Source: Actinernus sp. WN-2022
Lineage: Eukaryota; Cnidaria; Anthozoa; Actiniaria; Actinernidae
Length of the DNA: 64,000 nucleotides
Direction of reading: 5' to 3'
Assembly: GCA_030867875.1 (NCBI GenBank)
Contig: JAOWCC010001751.1
Span: forward strand, 21,846,026 to 21,910,025
Shown: positions 28,201-38,695 of the stretch, one piece after another
Position numbering within the stretch: the first letter of the stretch is position 1
Layout of the letters: each line of letters opens with the position of its first letter
The notes under the pieces: generated by a model
Database searches by the model: none
Seen by the model: only the letters and a program-made list of their open reading frames with translations
Told to the model about the DNA's origin: nothing
Program-made: the position numbers and the translations under genes

Positions 28201-28290
28201 TATGTACCAGCACGCTGTGTATTGTATGATATAATAATGACACTAATTATCGCATGCACAGCTATATCATATATACGAAAGGTAACAATA
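25205..28290. repeat. ~92-bp minisatellite, about 33 copies
   Basis: Each unit contains 'acactaattatcgcgcactg', 'ctatatcatatacacaaaag', 'tatgtatgtaccagcacgct' and 'atgtattgtg'. Units vary in the spacer: 'gatataataacg' or 'gtgatatcataacg', and 'gtaggcgcag' or 'gtagccgaaa'. The start and end units are the most diverged. Short open frames here are periodic artefacts. Confidence 0.96.
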
Positions 28291-28299
28291 ATTATTGCA

Positions 28300-30240
28300 G
28301 CAAACTGAAATAGCAATATACTTGTAGACTCAAAGAATATTAAATATACCCCAAAGATAAAATTTAATGTCTCATCTGATATATGACAGCTGTGGTGAAA
28401 ATAGCACTAAGCATAATGCATGTTGTTTATATACAGGCACTGCATAAATTTATAAAGATATATGGAATTTTCGTGACAAAACTATGATATACACAGAGTA
28501 AAGTTAACTAAAAAGTAATGTGCTACTTTAACATAAAAGCATAATTTGGCAATGAATGAGAGGTAATTAGTTATCAACATGACCACTGAATTGAAAATGC
28601 TATTTTGTATACTATTTCACTACACAGTTGTGCCGCGCACTCACATTGTTTGCTTCTTCAACTCTTAAATGAAATAAAGGGAACATAATACATAAACTTA
28701 TTTACACAGTAAGAAAAGTTATCACAACAAAGCAGTAATTAAAAAGCAAAAGTGGCGAGAGCACAACTTCGGTTTAAAAAAGAATACAGGACCGGCATGT
28801 TCGTGCGATGATATCGAGACTTGACAGAATTCTAAAGAGGTCTCGGCGATAAAATAAGATACTTCAAATGATAAAATCAATAACAAAATGTTGTCAATAA
28901 AAAGGATATGGTTCAATGAACGATTTCTTTCGTTCTCTTCATACCAGTCAAAGTAGCCCGCCTTTGCTCAACGCCTAAAGAAAGGAGAAGAAAATGTAAA
29001 AGGTGAGTTAGAAAAATAAACATTTATTTATCTAATAGTAAAATCAGCACGATAAATCACTGGACAAGATGGAAAAGTTAGTTTTAAGTTAAAAGTGATT
29101 CGATTTTGAAACAGTAGACAGTACAATCGGACAGAAGAACAAAGGTTCCAATTCAAACAGTCCAAAGTGGGAAAACATTTATCGACAACAATAAACTCGC
29201 TCAGGAAAACTTCAAAAATCGATATTTAGAAACCGTAGTTTCCCTGTCAGAGCATTAATTCAATAAGATGTTTAATTCAAAATCTCATCTACTGTGTAAA
29301 GTTTTGAAGCTTCTCTCAGTTCGAACACAGGTGCGAACTCGAGCGCGGGAAAAAAAGGGGAAAACATTGCAGAACTTAAAATTGCCCCAGAAATTAAAAT
29401 TAAAAGCCGGGTTATTCCCAAGCATTGCATTTAATACGTGAGAGTTGCTTGAGGCGCTAAAAGGTCTGTCAAACGAAGATAAAGAAAGGAAAATTCAACA
29501 AAAGTTTGCTATAATTAACGCATTACCTTATTAGCGTTTCCATTACGATTTATTTTCTTCTTTCCGTTTTTCTCTTGAATGAATCCTAAAAGGAGATAAG
29601 AACAATAATTTCCTTTTACCTGGGGTTGTATAAAAACAATTCTGAAAACATTTAGTTTGGGATTGTGTTTTTGAAGAGCACAAACTCTGCTAACGTACCT
29701 GTCTTCACCGTCAAGTCTTGAATGAAGGCGAAACCAGGCAAAACCGCCACAGCCAACTAGTTTAGAAAGCCCGCTTAATGCACACGTTGCGATTCAGCCA
29801 ATCAGCCAGGAGTTATTGTATTCAAATGACAATCTTGCAAAAATATGTGATAACGTGACACCTTTTCAACCAATCAAAATTCAATAGGGAAACAATTGTT
29901 GTGCCTACGCACAGCAATTTTCCCGTGGTAATAGTCATTTAATTTCCCTTGGTGTATTTCCATGGTAGCATCGAACAGAACAAAACCCATGACATTTACC
30001 TACCACGTGGGCAATTCAAGGTTTTTAGGATCCCCAAGATCCTTAACCAATCACAATCAGGAAATACCCCCGTGCTTGTCTCGTTCCTGTCTCATTCTTG
30101 TCTCGTTCTTGTCTAGTACTTGTCTAGTAAAATCATTTCGTGTGCTATTTCGGTCGTAGTCGAGTATAATAGAGGCAAACGATCATGTGATGTAAACGGA
30201 TGCTACTCTGGGGAATTATTCCTTTTTCATTCTAATCATA
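28300..30240. other. Intergenic stretch without recognisable gene
   Basis: A+T-rich sequence with no convincing exon. A cluster of direct ~10-mers related to 'cttgtctcgttc' lies at 30,077-30,130, and CCAAT words occur at 29,798, 29,870 and 30,047. These could be promoter debris, but no transcript can be assigned. Confidence 0.4.
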
Positions 30241-30284
30241 ATGCAGTCATGCCTATCTGAATAAAATTGATTTCCAAGATATAT

Positions 30285-30447
30285 ATGCCTCACTTCCTAA
30301 ATACGAGACTCCGTGCATATTGTCAGTCGTTCGTGACAAACTACAGAAGTGACAGAAGTGACAGAAGTGCTGTAGTCTTGTCACGAACGACTGAGAATTA
30401 TGCACGGAGCCTCGTATTGATTCCTTTGTATCTAGGAAGTGAGGCAT
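30285..30447. repeat. Long hairpin (inverted repeat) element
   Basis: The left arm 'atgcctcacttcctaaatac' and its continuation (gagactccgtgcat, cagtcgttcgtgacaa) pair with the right arm ending 'aggaagtgaggcat'. The loop holds three direct 'gacagaagt' repeats. Confidence 0.85.
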
Positions 30448-30541
30448 GCCTCGGAAGTGGGCTATTCAGTTTCATAATTTTTTACCGCATCCAACAACAA
30501 CACAACTGTATAGAGTGTACATAGTTAACTGTGGAGTGTTA

Positions 30542-30762
30542 GGGTGCGTTCGATTGACCGTATTCCGGAATAGGAATAGATGGAATAGTCTCTGGAAATC
30601 ACTGGTTCGGGCATATTTTGCACTGTAAGCTACAAATGCTTGCTGATATATGACATTCAGGATACATTTAGTATTCCCGTGGCTAAAAAATCCTAGTATA
30701 AGCGAATTGTAGTGATCATTCTGTGTATTCTTATTCCGGAATATGGTCAATCGAACGCACCC
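30542..30762. mobile_element. PIF/Harbinger-type MITE with TTA target duplication
   Basis: 221 bp. The termini 'gggtgcgttcgattgaccgt' and the complementary 'tggtcaatcgaacgcaccc' are inverted repeats of about 30 bp with few mismatches. It is flanked on both sides by TTA (30539-30541 and 30763-30765), the 3-bp target duplication typical of PIF/Harbinger elements. No transposase. A relic of a similar end ('ctggaataccgtcaatagaa') lies at 45,761-45,790. Confidence 0.75.
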
Positions 30763-30825
30763 TTATTATAACGTAACTTACAAACAAACAAGTACTATAA
30801 CTTCCACAAAGAGTTCCCGCCATTT

Positions 30826-31004
30826 ACGTCTATAATAGCTTACAATTCACGTGTGTCACAATATTGACTTTACACTTCACGTGTTATAATAGATTACACT
30901 TCGTGCTGTAATAGCTCAGGCTTCACGTCTGTCACAATGACTTACGCTTCACGTATGTCAGAATGACTTACACTTCGTGTTATAATATGTTATAATTCAC
31001 GTGT
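30826..31004. repeat. CACGTG-rich minisatellite, left part
   Basis: Degenerate ~45-bp repeats of the form 'cttcacgtgtgtcacaatga' followed by 'cttataatagctta'. The same repeat resumes at 32,256, so the array is interrupted by the elements between. Confidence 0.8.
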
Positions 31005-31740
31005 CAAGGGCACCCAACGAAGTTTTCGGTTAAAAAGCTGTTCGGGAGAGTAAGTTAGCCTAAAACTTCCGGATTTGAAAAAAATTGTCCCTAGGAAATT
31101 GTTTTCTGAAATACTGGCTAGAAAATTTGTTTTCAATCCCTAGAAAATTATAGAAGAAAAGGGAGACTAAAAGGTTTCCCCTAAAATATTCGTGCGTATT
31201 CGTCTGATCAATAGAGTAAGAGCTTTCCCCCTAAAATATTCGTACGTCAGTTTTCGTCTGATCAATAGAGTCAGAACGATCCGGAAAAAAACATTGGTTG
31301 GAATGGGGATAAAAAACACATATTATCACGAATCATTTAGTGAAGCGGCCACCTAAAGTTTTCGAGAACACATTTTCATTCTCTAAGAAATTCCGACATC
31401 TAAAATCCGAAAGAATAAACCTTTAGCAAAAGGAGGTCACCTAAAAGAATTGCCTAAAGGAAAAAAGAACCCCTAAAAAATTCGTACCTCCACAAAACTT
31501 TGCAACATGAAGTTACTTGGGCTAGAAAATTCTTGTTTATGTTAACTACTAACAAATTCGTAGGCCGGGAATATTTTGCCATAGTATTTTCGGTTGACGC
31601 GATTTCCACCTAGAAAATCCGAACAGCTAATCGCTTTCTAGAATACGTCAAAAGACATAGTAGGCGCCTTAAAATGGCTAGATGAACTGCATACAACTGG
31701 TTTCAAACGAATTTCAAAAAGTACTCGTTGGGTGCCCAAG
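31005..31740. mobile_element. Non-autonomous element, copy 1 (GGGCACCCAACGAAG ends)
   Basis: About 736 bp starting 'caagggcacccaacgaag' and ending 'ctcgttgggtgcccaag', so the ends are inverted repeats. The interior is rich in 'cctagaaaattc'-like words and has no coding frame. It lies head-to-tail with copy 2. Confidence 0.75.
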
Positions 31741-32256
31741 GGTACCCAACGAAGTTTTCGGTTAAAAAGCTGTTCGGGAGAGTAAGTTAGCCTAAAACTT
31801 TCGGATTTGAAAAAAAATTCCCTAGAAATTTTTTTCTGAAATACTGGCTAGAAATTTTTTTTTCAATCCCTAGAAAATTATGGAAGAAAGGGGAGACTAA
31901 AAGGTTTCCCCTAAAATATTCGTACGTCCCAATTCGTCTGATCAATAGAGTCAGAACAACACATTTTCATTCCCTAAGAATTGCCTAAAGGAAAAAGAAT
32001 CCCTAAAAAAATCGTATCTCCACAAAACTTTGCAACATGAAGTTACTTGGGCTAGAAAATTCTTGTTTCTGTTCTAGATTACTAACAAATTCGTAGGCCG
32101 GGAATATTTTGCCATAGTATTTTCGGTTGACGCGATTTCCACCTAGAAAATCCGAACAGCTAATCGCTTTCTAGAATACGTCAAAAGACATAGTAGGCGC
32201 CTTAAAATGGCTAGATAAGCTGCAGACAACTCGTTGGGTGCCCTTGGGTGCCCTTG
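31738..32256. mobile_element. Non-autonomous element, copy 2 with internal deletion
   Basis: Repeats copy 1 from 'gggtacccaacgaag' onward and ends 'ctcgttgggtgcccttgg'. It lacks about 200 bp of the interior. The head-to-tail pair sits inside a CACGTG minisatellite. Confidence 0.75.
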
Positions 32257-32456
32257 ACGGCGTGTGTCACAATGATTTACACTGACATGACGTGCTATAA
32301 TAGCTTATAATTACGATTCAGGTATGTCACAATGACTTGCACTCACGTGCTATAATAGCTTACAATTACAATTCACGTGTGGCACAATGACTTAACACTT
32401 CACGTGCTATAATAGCTTACAATTACACTTCACGTGTGTGACAAAGACTTACACTT
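32256..32456. repeat. CACGTG-rich minisatellite, right part
   Basis: Continuation of the array at 30,826-31,004: 'cacgtgctataatagcttac' alternates with 'cacgtgtgtcacaatgactt'. Confidence 0.8.
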
Positions 32457-33003
32457 CACTCAAAAGATTTTTGGGTAGGGGTGTGCCGCTGAGACCTCAA
32501 AACCCTGACCCAATGCAGCAACCCGAATTCTCCGAGGGCTAGAGAACTAACAATCGACTTACCAAGTCAATACAAAGTAACCGTGCTATAGTCAATAAGA
32601 TATATAAAATAAATTCGAAACAAACGTGGAGCTGACTGGCCTAGAATGACTACATTTCCCGCTCGAAGCATTATAATGATGCTAGAAGCATTACCCATAA
32701 TGCTATAGTCTCCTCCCCAAACCTCTTTACCGTTTCGAGGTATAATAGCATTCAAAAAGTTGAAAACGGTCCAAACAATGATTGGTCATACGCGACAACA
32801 ATATTGTCAAAATTAACCAATTATGTGTAACCGAAAGCCGGAAGCGTTGCATATATGCCTGAGACAGAAACAGAACTGAAGATCAAACGGGGAACTTAGT
32901 GATTCTGCTTGACATGCAATCAAGACGGCAAAACTAAAGATCGAACGGGCTTTATCGACTTGAACTCAACGGGTTTACGTGCATAAATGTGTAGACAGTG
33001 AGG
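32457..33003. other. Intergenic stretch, no gene seen
   Basis: Contains a short 'gtgtgccgctgagacctcaa' segment near 32,480 related to the dispersed repeat at 44.4 kb. Otherwise no coding or RNA signature. Confidence 0.4.
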
Positions 33004-33174
33004 AAAAGGACATTTTTAGCACGTGGTAATAATAGACCATTTTCCTGTCGTTTTTTACCAATCCTAACAATTCTTAAAATAAAAACTGTTGCGTCCGTTT
33101 CTCTTGATTACGGTAACACACGCCAATAGGATATTGTAAACGAGTCTTTTCTGTTAATTACGGTCACATAAACA

Positions 33175-33585
33175 CCAATAGGCGAATCCTTGCTGACGTC
33201 ATTGTTTACATTTTTGCCTCATTAGCATAAATTAAACTTCAAGCTACAAACAAACAGACTATATCAGTTGAAAGATAATTTTAAATGTAGTAGTCACCGA
33301 AAATTTGAGATTGATATGTTAAATATTTACGGAGAAATTGACTTTTCAAAACTATAAAATGGGCTGGGGGGCAAGAGTTGCTGACAGCCATACATTCATT
33401 GTAAATTTTGAGCTTTTTAAACGCTCATTCCTCAAAATATATTTATCATATCACTCTCAAATTTTCTGTGATTATCAAGTGTGACAATCTCTTTCGATTT
33501 ATGTACTCTGTTTGTTTGTATGTACGTCGCTTGAATTTTGATGTATGCTAATGAGGAAAAAACGTAAACAAGGATTCGCCTATAG
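33175..33585. mobile_element. MITE-like element with ~90-bp inverted ends
   Basis: The left end 'ccaataggcgaatccttg' pairs with the right end 'caaggattcgcctatagg'. Pairing continues through 'cctcattagcat' against 'atgctaatgagg' and 'caaacaaacag' against 'ctgtttgtttg'. Longer direct repeats lie outside it (33,004-33,058 and 33,622-33,676). Confidence 0.8.
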
Positions 33586-33792
33586 GATATCGTAAATGAG
33601 TTATCGTAAATATTTGGCGACGAAAAGGACATTTTAGCTCGTGGTAGTAATAGACCATTTTCCTGCCGTTTTTTCCCCATAACTATAACATCAGTGACAA
33701 ATGCTGCCCTCGATGTTAGAAGACCGCTGTTGAAGTATTTTGACGAGTATAACACTTATTCGTTGAGTTTGACTCGATCTCTTGCATAATCG

Positions 33793-33920
33793 GCGGAGGT
33801 TGTGAGGAAGGTTTTCGTATTTTCTCTTCCAAGATGCGCACAGAGAAAAATAAAATAGCAGAACTTATTTCTTTCGAATACATCTTTGTGTAGTCGTTGG
33901 GTTCAGTTCCCCTTTAAAGG
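33793..33920. mobile_element. Solo end of the 36.2-kb MITE family
   Basis: Matches the right terminus of the element at 36,208-36,712 in shared words such as 'tgtgaggaaggttttcg', 'tttcgaatacat', 'ttgggtt' and 'gttcccctttaa'. Only one end is present. Confidence 0.7.
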
Positions 33921-34431
33921 CTAGAAGCCACGACGGCAATGTATACGTCACGTTCACACTTGGTGCCCGAGCACTGGTGTCCAGTACCAAGGAGTGTTCA
34001 CGTTAACGCGTTTACTTCCTCCTTCGACCATCTCAACCCTTCAGCACCATTTTGAAAATAAGAGAAAGAGTTTGTGGGTAAAATGCCTGGGTGCCAGAGA
34101 GGGACCTTGTACTCGCGGCAGCACTAACATGCCGTGTTCACACTGGTGCTCGCCAGGTGCTGTGCCACCTAATTGCCTTATTTTCAAAACACAATAGCTG
34201 AACGTGGAAATGCACGCAGTCCGCCTACATTTTGACCATCGTCTGCAAGAATAACGAACACTACGTTTTATAGAGAATGCGAACGTCATAAAGTAAATCA
34301 TTCCGTCTTTCGTTCGGCGTGAGGGAATGGAACTCAGCATGCTTATTATTATTTTTGATATACTGGGTCACTTCACTTCACAGATGGAGTAGAGCGTTTT
34401 CAGGAGCTCCATCTCAAATGAAAATCCCTTG

Positions 34432-34816
34432 ATGGAGTTTATTCAAAGTCAGCTTAAAAGGAAATCAAGGAAGAGCAGCTCGGATTCGGAAACCGGAGAC
34501 CACAAAGACACAAAGAAAAGAACGCGTTTAATAAGTGAAGAGAAAGGCAAACGAGGAAGAATCCACGAGTGACGAAATCCTCGAAACTCTAGAAATGGCG
34601 GAGGATTTATCGACCAAATTAGACTTTGGCGATTCTGGATGGAAAAGTGGACGCCATGGAAGGAAAGATAACTTTAATTGAAAGCAAGGTATCGACGGTA
34701 GAAACTAAAGTGAACGAATTACAGTTTAATTTCTCTTCGCTTCAAGTGGCTCTCAGGAAAATAGACAGCAAGGTCATAGAAATGGAACGGGGTTTGGAAA
34801 TGCTAAATTTCTAATA
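34432..34816 (+). pseudogene. L1-like LINE ORF1 relic (coiled coil), frameshifted
   Basis: Reads MEFIQSQLKRKSRKSSSDSE with a basic, Ser-rich stretch, then shifts frame near 34,560 (ESTSDEILETLEMAEDLSTK). It shifts again near 34,625 into a heptad-rich coiled coil (KITLIESKVSTVETKVNELQ) ending at a stop near 34,814. ORF1 proteins of L1-type elements have this basic plus coiled-coil layout; the assignment is by style and by the adjacent RT debris. Confidence 0.45.
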
Positions 34817-35100
34817 TTTAATTTGTTAGAACCTTTTGATATCCAAAGTATATCTCTAAACGTGGGCGATAGGCTAATCTTCCTCAGTAAAACTACTTCT
34901 AAAAAGATTTATCATTGTTTTATTTCCAAAATTGCTGTAATAGGCTATAATTCCAGCTGCAAAAGGATATTTTGATAATTATTTTGCTTCGCAGAAACAA
35001 TCCATTGATTGGAAACTCATTTATTCTATTCCTTTCAAATGCACATTAGAAACAAAAAAACGAGAATTTCAATTCAAAATCCTTCCTAGCATCAAACCAA
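34817..35100 (+). pseudogene. L1-like LINE ORF2 C-terminal relic
   Basis: Broken frames read 'ISLNVGDRLIFLSKTTSKKI' and 'IDWKLIYSIPFKCTLETKKR' then EFQFKIL. This resembles the region after the reverse transcriptase of L1-type ORF2. Stops interrupt it and it ends where the next LINE begins. Confidence 0.4.
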
Positions 35101-35106
35101 GATGTA

Positions 35107-35937
35107 ATGGCTGGAATACCGGATGATACTCATTTAACATTTGCAAGTAATAATGTAGATGACATTAATTATTATGTCAATCAAGACCTTGCAAGCGTTA
35201 ATCATTGGCTTGTCGCTAACAAGCTTACCTTAAACCAATCAAAAACAGAGTTTATGGTTATCGGGTCACGACAAAGATTATCCACGTTTCAATCAGCTCC
35301 AATCCTGGCAATCGATGGCGTCCCTATAAAGCAGGTGCCTCATACAAAATCACTTGGTGTGCATATTGACCAAAATCTATCATGGAATGTGCACATCAAG
35401 GGGTTGACTAAAAAGATTGCTTCTGGAATTGGAGCCCTGAAACGTGTAAGAAATTGTGTTCCTGATAAAACCATGCATTCAATCTTCAATTCCCTTATTC
35501 AACCACTTTTCAATTATTGTTGCATTGTCTGGGATAGTTGTAGCATAACTTGTGCTACTAAGCTTCAAAAGTTGCAAAATCGAGCTGCAAGGGTCTTATC
35601 GTTCTCCAACTATGACGCTGATGCCGATATTCTGATTGAGAGGTTTGGTTGGAAAAAACTCGCTTCGCAACGAAAATTTCAAACCGCAGTCATGGTCTAC
35701 AAATCAATGAATGGTCTTGCCCCAGACTATATGCGGTCCATGTTTACATATCGTAATGTTACCTCTTATTCTTTGAGAGACACCGAGGGCAAACTGGCTA
35801 TTCCTATGCCCCGCACAAATTATCTTAAGGATAGCTTTGGTTATAAGGGTGCGGTGCTGTGGGATAGCCTCCCAGTCGGGTTGCGGCAAGCAAATAATCT
35901 TAGCAGTTTTCGAGCGGGCTGTTTTGAACAAGTCTAA
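35107..35937 (+). pseudogene. 5'-truncated non-LTR retrotransposon reverse transcriptase (CR1/L2-like)
   Basis: 276 codons open. The start is not native: the frame enters at PDDTHLTFAS, the remnant of the catalytic 'YADD(T)' box, so the palm N-terminal to it is missing. Then come NHWLVANKLTLNQSKTEFMV, SLGVHIDQNLSW, IFNSLIQPLFNYCCIVWDSC, KLQKLQNRAARVL and the C-terminal 'LWDSLPVGLR' block, a layout typical of Jockey/CR1/L2-group ORF2. It ends in TAA. Without fingers and palm it cannot be an active polymerase. Confidence 0.85.
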
Positions 35938-36179
35938 CTGTTATTCTAAAGTCTTATTTTTATTCTTAATTTTTATAATATATTATATGTAATGCACGGC
36001 TCTCATGGAAAGCAGGTACTAAACTTAGCATTATTTAAAATTAGATTATTATTATTATAGTAGTTATGATTAGATGTTATTATTTATTTTTATTTACATT
36101 ATCATTACTTATTTATTTATTTATTTTTAAATCCTGATGAGATATTCCGTGGGTAAATAAAGTTATATATATATATAAT
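35938..36179 (+). mobile_element. LINE 3' UTR and simple-repeat tail
   Basis: Follows the RT frame, A+T-rich with 'ttattattattat' and 'atttatttatttatttt' runs. It ends with 'ggtaaataaagttatatata', which looks like the 3' end and tail of the insertion. Confidence 0.6.
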
Positions 36180-36207
36180 ACCTGAGGGGGGGAGGGGGGG
36201 GGGGGAG

Positions 36208-36712
36208 TCCTTTAAAGGAGAACTAAACCCTAAAATCAACCCAACGTCTTTACAAAGATGTATTCTAAAGAAATAAGTTCTGATATTTTATTTTTCTGTG
36301 TTGCGCGTCTATGAGGAGAAAATTAGTCTCCAAGTTCGATTTTCCGCTGAAAAATCGATAGTGTGGCGGCTCAATTCAGTGCAAATTTCCCCATAACGTA
36401 CGTCACACATACCAAGGAAGAACGATCACACCTCTAGCACAAAGAAAACACAATGGTCTGCAATTAGAAGCCATTAGGCCTGCTATTCAATGTAGGAGAC
36501 GGCATGGCAAAACTAATTTATTCCCCGTATACTACGTCACAAATTACAAGACTTGAGCCGTCTGTACATACCGGAGGCTGTGAGGAAGGTTTTCGGATTT
36601 CCTCTTGCCAGACGCGCAACACAGAAAAATTAAATAGCAGAACCTATTTATTTCGAATACATGTTTGTATAGACATTGGGTTGATTTTAGGGTTGAGTTC
36701 CCCTTTAAGGGG
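36208..36712. mobile_element. MITE with ~130-bp terminal inverted repeats
   Basis: The left end 'tcctttaaaggagaactaaa' pairs with the right end 'gagttcccctttaagg'. Pairing extends through 'cctaaaatcaaccca' against 'gggttgattttagg' and 'ttctgtgttgcgcgtct' against 'agacgcgcaacacagaa'. About 505 bp. The 111-codon frame inside is not credible as a gene. Confidence 0.85.
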
Positions 36713-36984
36713 TAAAACAATTCTCGTAATCGTACTTTTTAGGCCGGGGTCCTGTTCGCACGAGTTAGCAACCAGAGTCGTGTTTAGAATTATTTATTGT
36801 AAGGTTCTTTTACTCTTCATTAAAAAGTGTTTGATGTAGTTACATGTCTTTTTCCTTTGTTTTTAAATAAAAGGAATCACTTTATAAATTTTATATATGC
36901 GTATTGAATTGTAATTCACCACTAACTTGTCTTCCACTATCACTGGACATTAAATTTATGACTTGACTGGACGTGATAGTTCTC

Positions 36985-37091
36985 GTCGGCTCTCCGGTGT
37001 GTTTTCGAAAATGTTATTTTGTCTCGATCCAGTATTACCGCGCGCTGAACAGGCAACTCAATTTTTTAAAAAAAAACACCGGAGAGCCGAC
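36985..37091. repeat. Inverted repeat hairpin
   Basis: 'gtcggctctccggtgtgttt' at the left pairs with 'aaaacaccggagagccgac' at the right, spaced by about 70 bp. Confidence 0.8.
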
Positions 37092-37197
37092 TAGCAGGCT
37101 AACTATGAGGTGTTATAACCCAGTCATTGCATTGCCTTCTTGCCGACTAGCAGGCTAACTATGAGGTGTTATAACCCAGTCATTGCATTGCCTTCTT
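37086..37197. repeat. 56-bp exact tandem duplication
   Basis: 'gccgactagcaggctaacta' at 37086 repeats at 37142, and each copy runs to 'gcattgccttctt'. The first copy starts inside the right arm of the preceding hairpin, so the duplication post-dates the hairpin. Confidence 0.9.
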
Positions 37198-37511
37198 GAA
37201 AAATGTGCCGTCGTGGATACGTCGTCATTTTTCAGTACATGTAATGATTGCTATTATGGGCTACTCCCATTCCCACGGCTCCCTGCCATCCCCCCTATTC
37301 CGATAAAACACGCAACCGCCAAGTTGAAGCACCTTTTTTTTATTAATTAATATATATATCTATATTCAATTTTAAGCAGTTCCCTCTGCTTATAATCCAT
37401 GTCTGTGTGCTCCAGTACAGCTCTAATTGGTATGGTCGTTACCAGGTTACAATGTAACCCCTAATTTGCTCAATTTCCAAAATCCAAGTTTACACGAGAT
37501 AAGATGGAGTC

Positions 37512-37931
37512 CTTAAAGTGCATATAAGCCCTAGCCAGTTATCTTTGATATCGATTGTACATGAAGTGGATAGTCCAACGGTAGAATATTTCTTGATTTG
37601 GGTGTTGCGTCTCAGTACGAGACATCACTTATTATACAAAAGCATGCTGGTAGAGACAAATTACCTATTTTTAAATTCTAAGTTATATTTGAAGCTTATC
37701 AAAGTGATTTCACAAATAAAAAATTCTAAATTTGAAAATAGCTTAATTCACAAGCACAAAGAAATTCAGCAAATGTCGGTGATGACATCACATCATTAGC
37801 ATATTGGAAATATAAACCTTTATATCTCGTAGACGCAACACCCAAATCAAGAAATATTCTACCGTTGGACTATCCACTTCGTGTACAAGCGATATCAAAG
37901 ATAACTGGCTAGGGCTTATATGCACTTTAAC
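37512..37931. mobile_element. MITE with ~115-bp terminal inverted repeats (family also at 43.5 kb)
   Basis: The left arm 'cttaaagtgcatataagccc' through 'gatttgggtgttgcgtct' is complementary to the right arm 'agacgcaacacccaaatc' through 'gggcttatatgcacttta'. No coding capacity. Confidence 0.9.
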
Positions 37932-38039
37932 AGTAAAAGGGTCCTAATTCCCGTTTGCACTATTACGTCAGTTGAATACAACTACAGGTACCAGAATCCT
38001 TTTCCAATTATTTTTCTTATTCAGATTTTTTAAGTAAGG

Positions 38040-38161
38040 GTTAGATAATGAACACTCGAGTTCTATGTGAATTAGAGTACCGAGCATTTAGATAGAAAAC
38101 CACGAGCGCGCTAGCGCGAGGCACTCTAAATCACATAGAACTCGAGTGCTCATTATCTAAC
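38040..38161. repeat. Nested hairpin 1 of the composite element
   Basis: 'gttagataatgaacactcga' pairs with 'tcgagtgctcattatctaac'. The apex carries 'gagcgcgctagcgcgag'. Confidence 0.9.
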
Positions 38162-38261
38162 CGTCTTAGAATTTGGTCACATCCACGAGACTTTTTCCTG
38201 AAATTATTGGCAACTACTGTAAGAACATTTCGAAATAATATACAGGGACTAGACTAGGGAA

Positions 38262-38351
38262 GTAATTAGTATTCTATATATATAGAGAATACTAATAAGG
38301 CTATTGTTTCATAGCCTTATTAGTATTCTCTATATAGAGAATACTAATTAC
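38262..38351. repeat. Nested hairpin 2 (palindromes within a palindrome)
   Basis: Two ~30-bp units, the right one a perfect palindrome around 'tattctctatatagagaata' and the left one slightly altered, flank 'aataaggctattgtttcata' with its complement. The 90 bp therefore folds both as one long hairpin and as two small ones. Confidence 0.9.
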
Positions 38352-38695
38352 TTGACTGAGATTCAGACAGCTGAAATGGGGAACGCTGATTGGTTGAGTG
38401 GGTGTGACCATGTTCTAACTCCTGATAACAAGACAATGGTACAAATTAGAACAAAAGAATCAGTGCAAAGGATTCTGGTAGTTGTATTCAACTGACGTCA
38501 TAGTGCAAACCGCCTATTAAGCTATCCCAAGGGCTCAGTATGTCTAATAATGTTTCTATTTTATCTCATGGGGATGGTTGACTTCTGATGCCGGACAAAA
38601 CACCGCTGCACTTTCGTGAATGAACCTAGGTCCCCTGAGATGATCCTTCCGCTCCCTGAATGGCCTATACGATTCAAAGTAATTGATCAACGCAG

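Larger units (their letters stand above)
37951..38512. mobile_element. Composite palindromic element, complete copy
   Basis: The outer ends 'gtttgcactattacgtcagt' and 'actgacgtcatagtgcaaac' are inverted repeats. Inside are two further long hairpins at 38,040-38,161 and 38,262-38,351. The 561-bp element starts about 185 bp downstream of the malate synthase stop codon. Confidence 0.85.

Noticed and set aside
25205..28290. CRISPR-like regular repeats
   Set aside because: Units are contiguous 92-bp tandem copies without unique spacers, in an animal genome.
36504..36839. 111-codon frame
   Set aside because: Lies across the right terminal repeat of a MITE and has no protein-like features.
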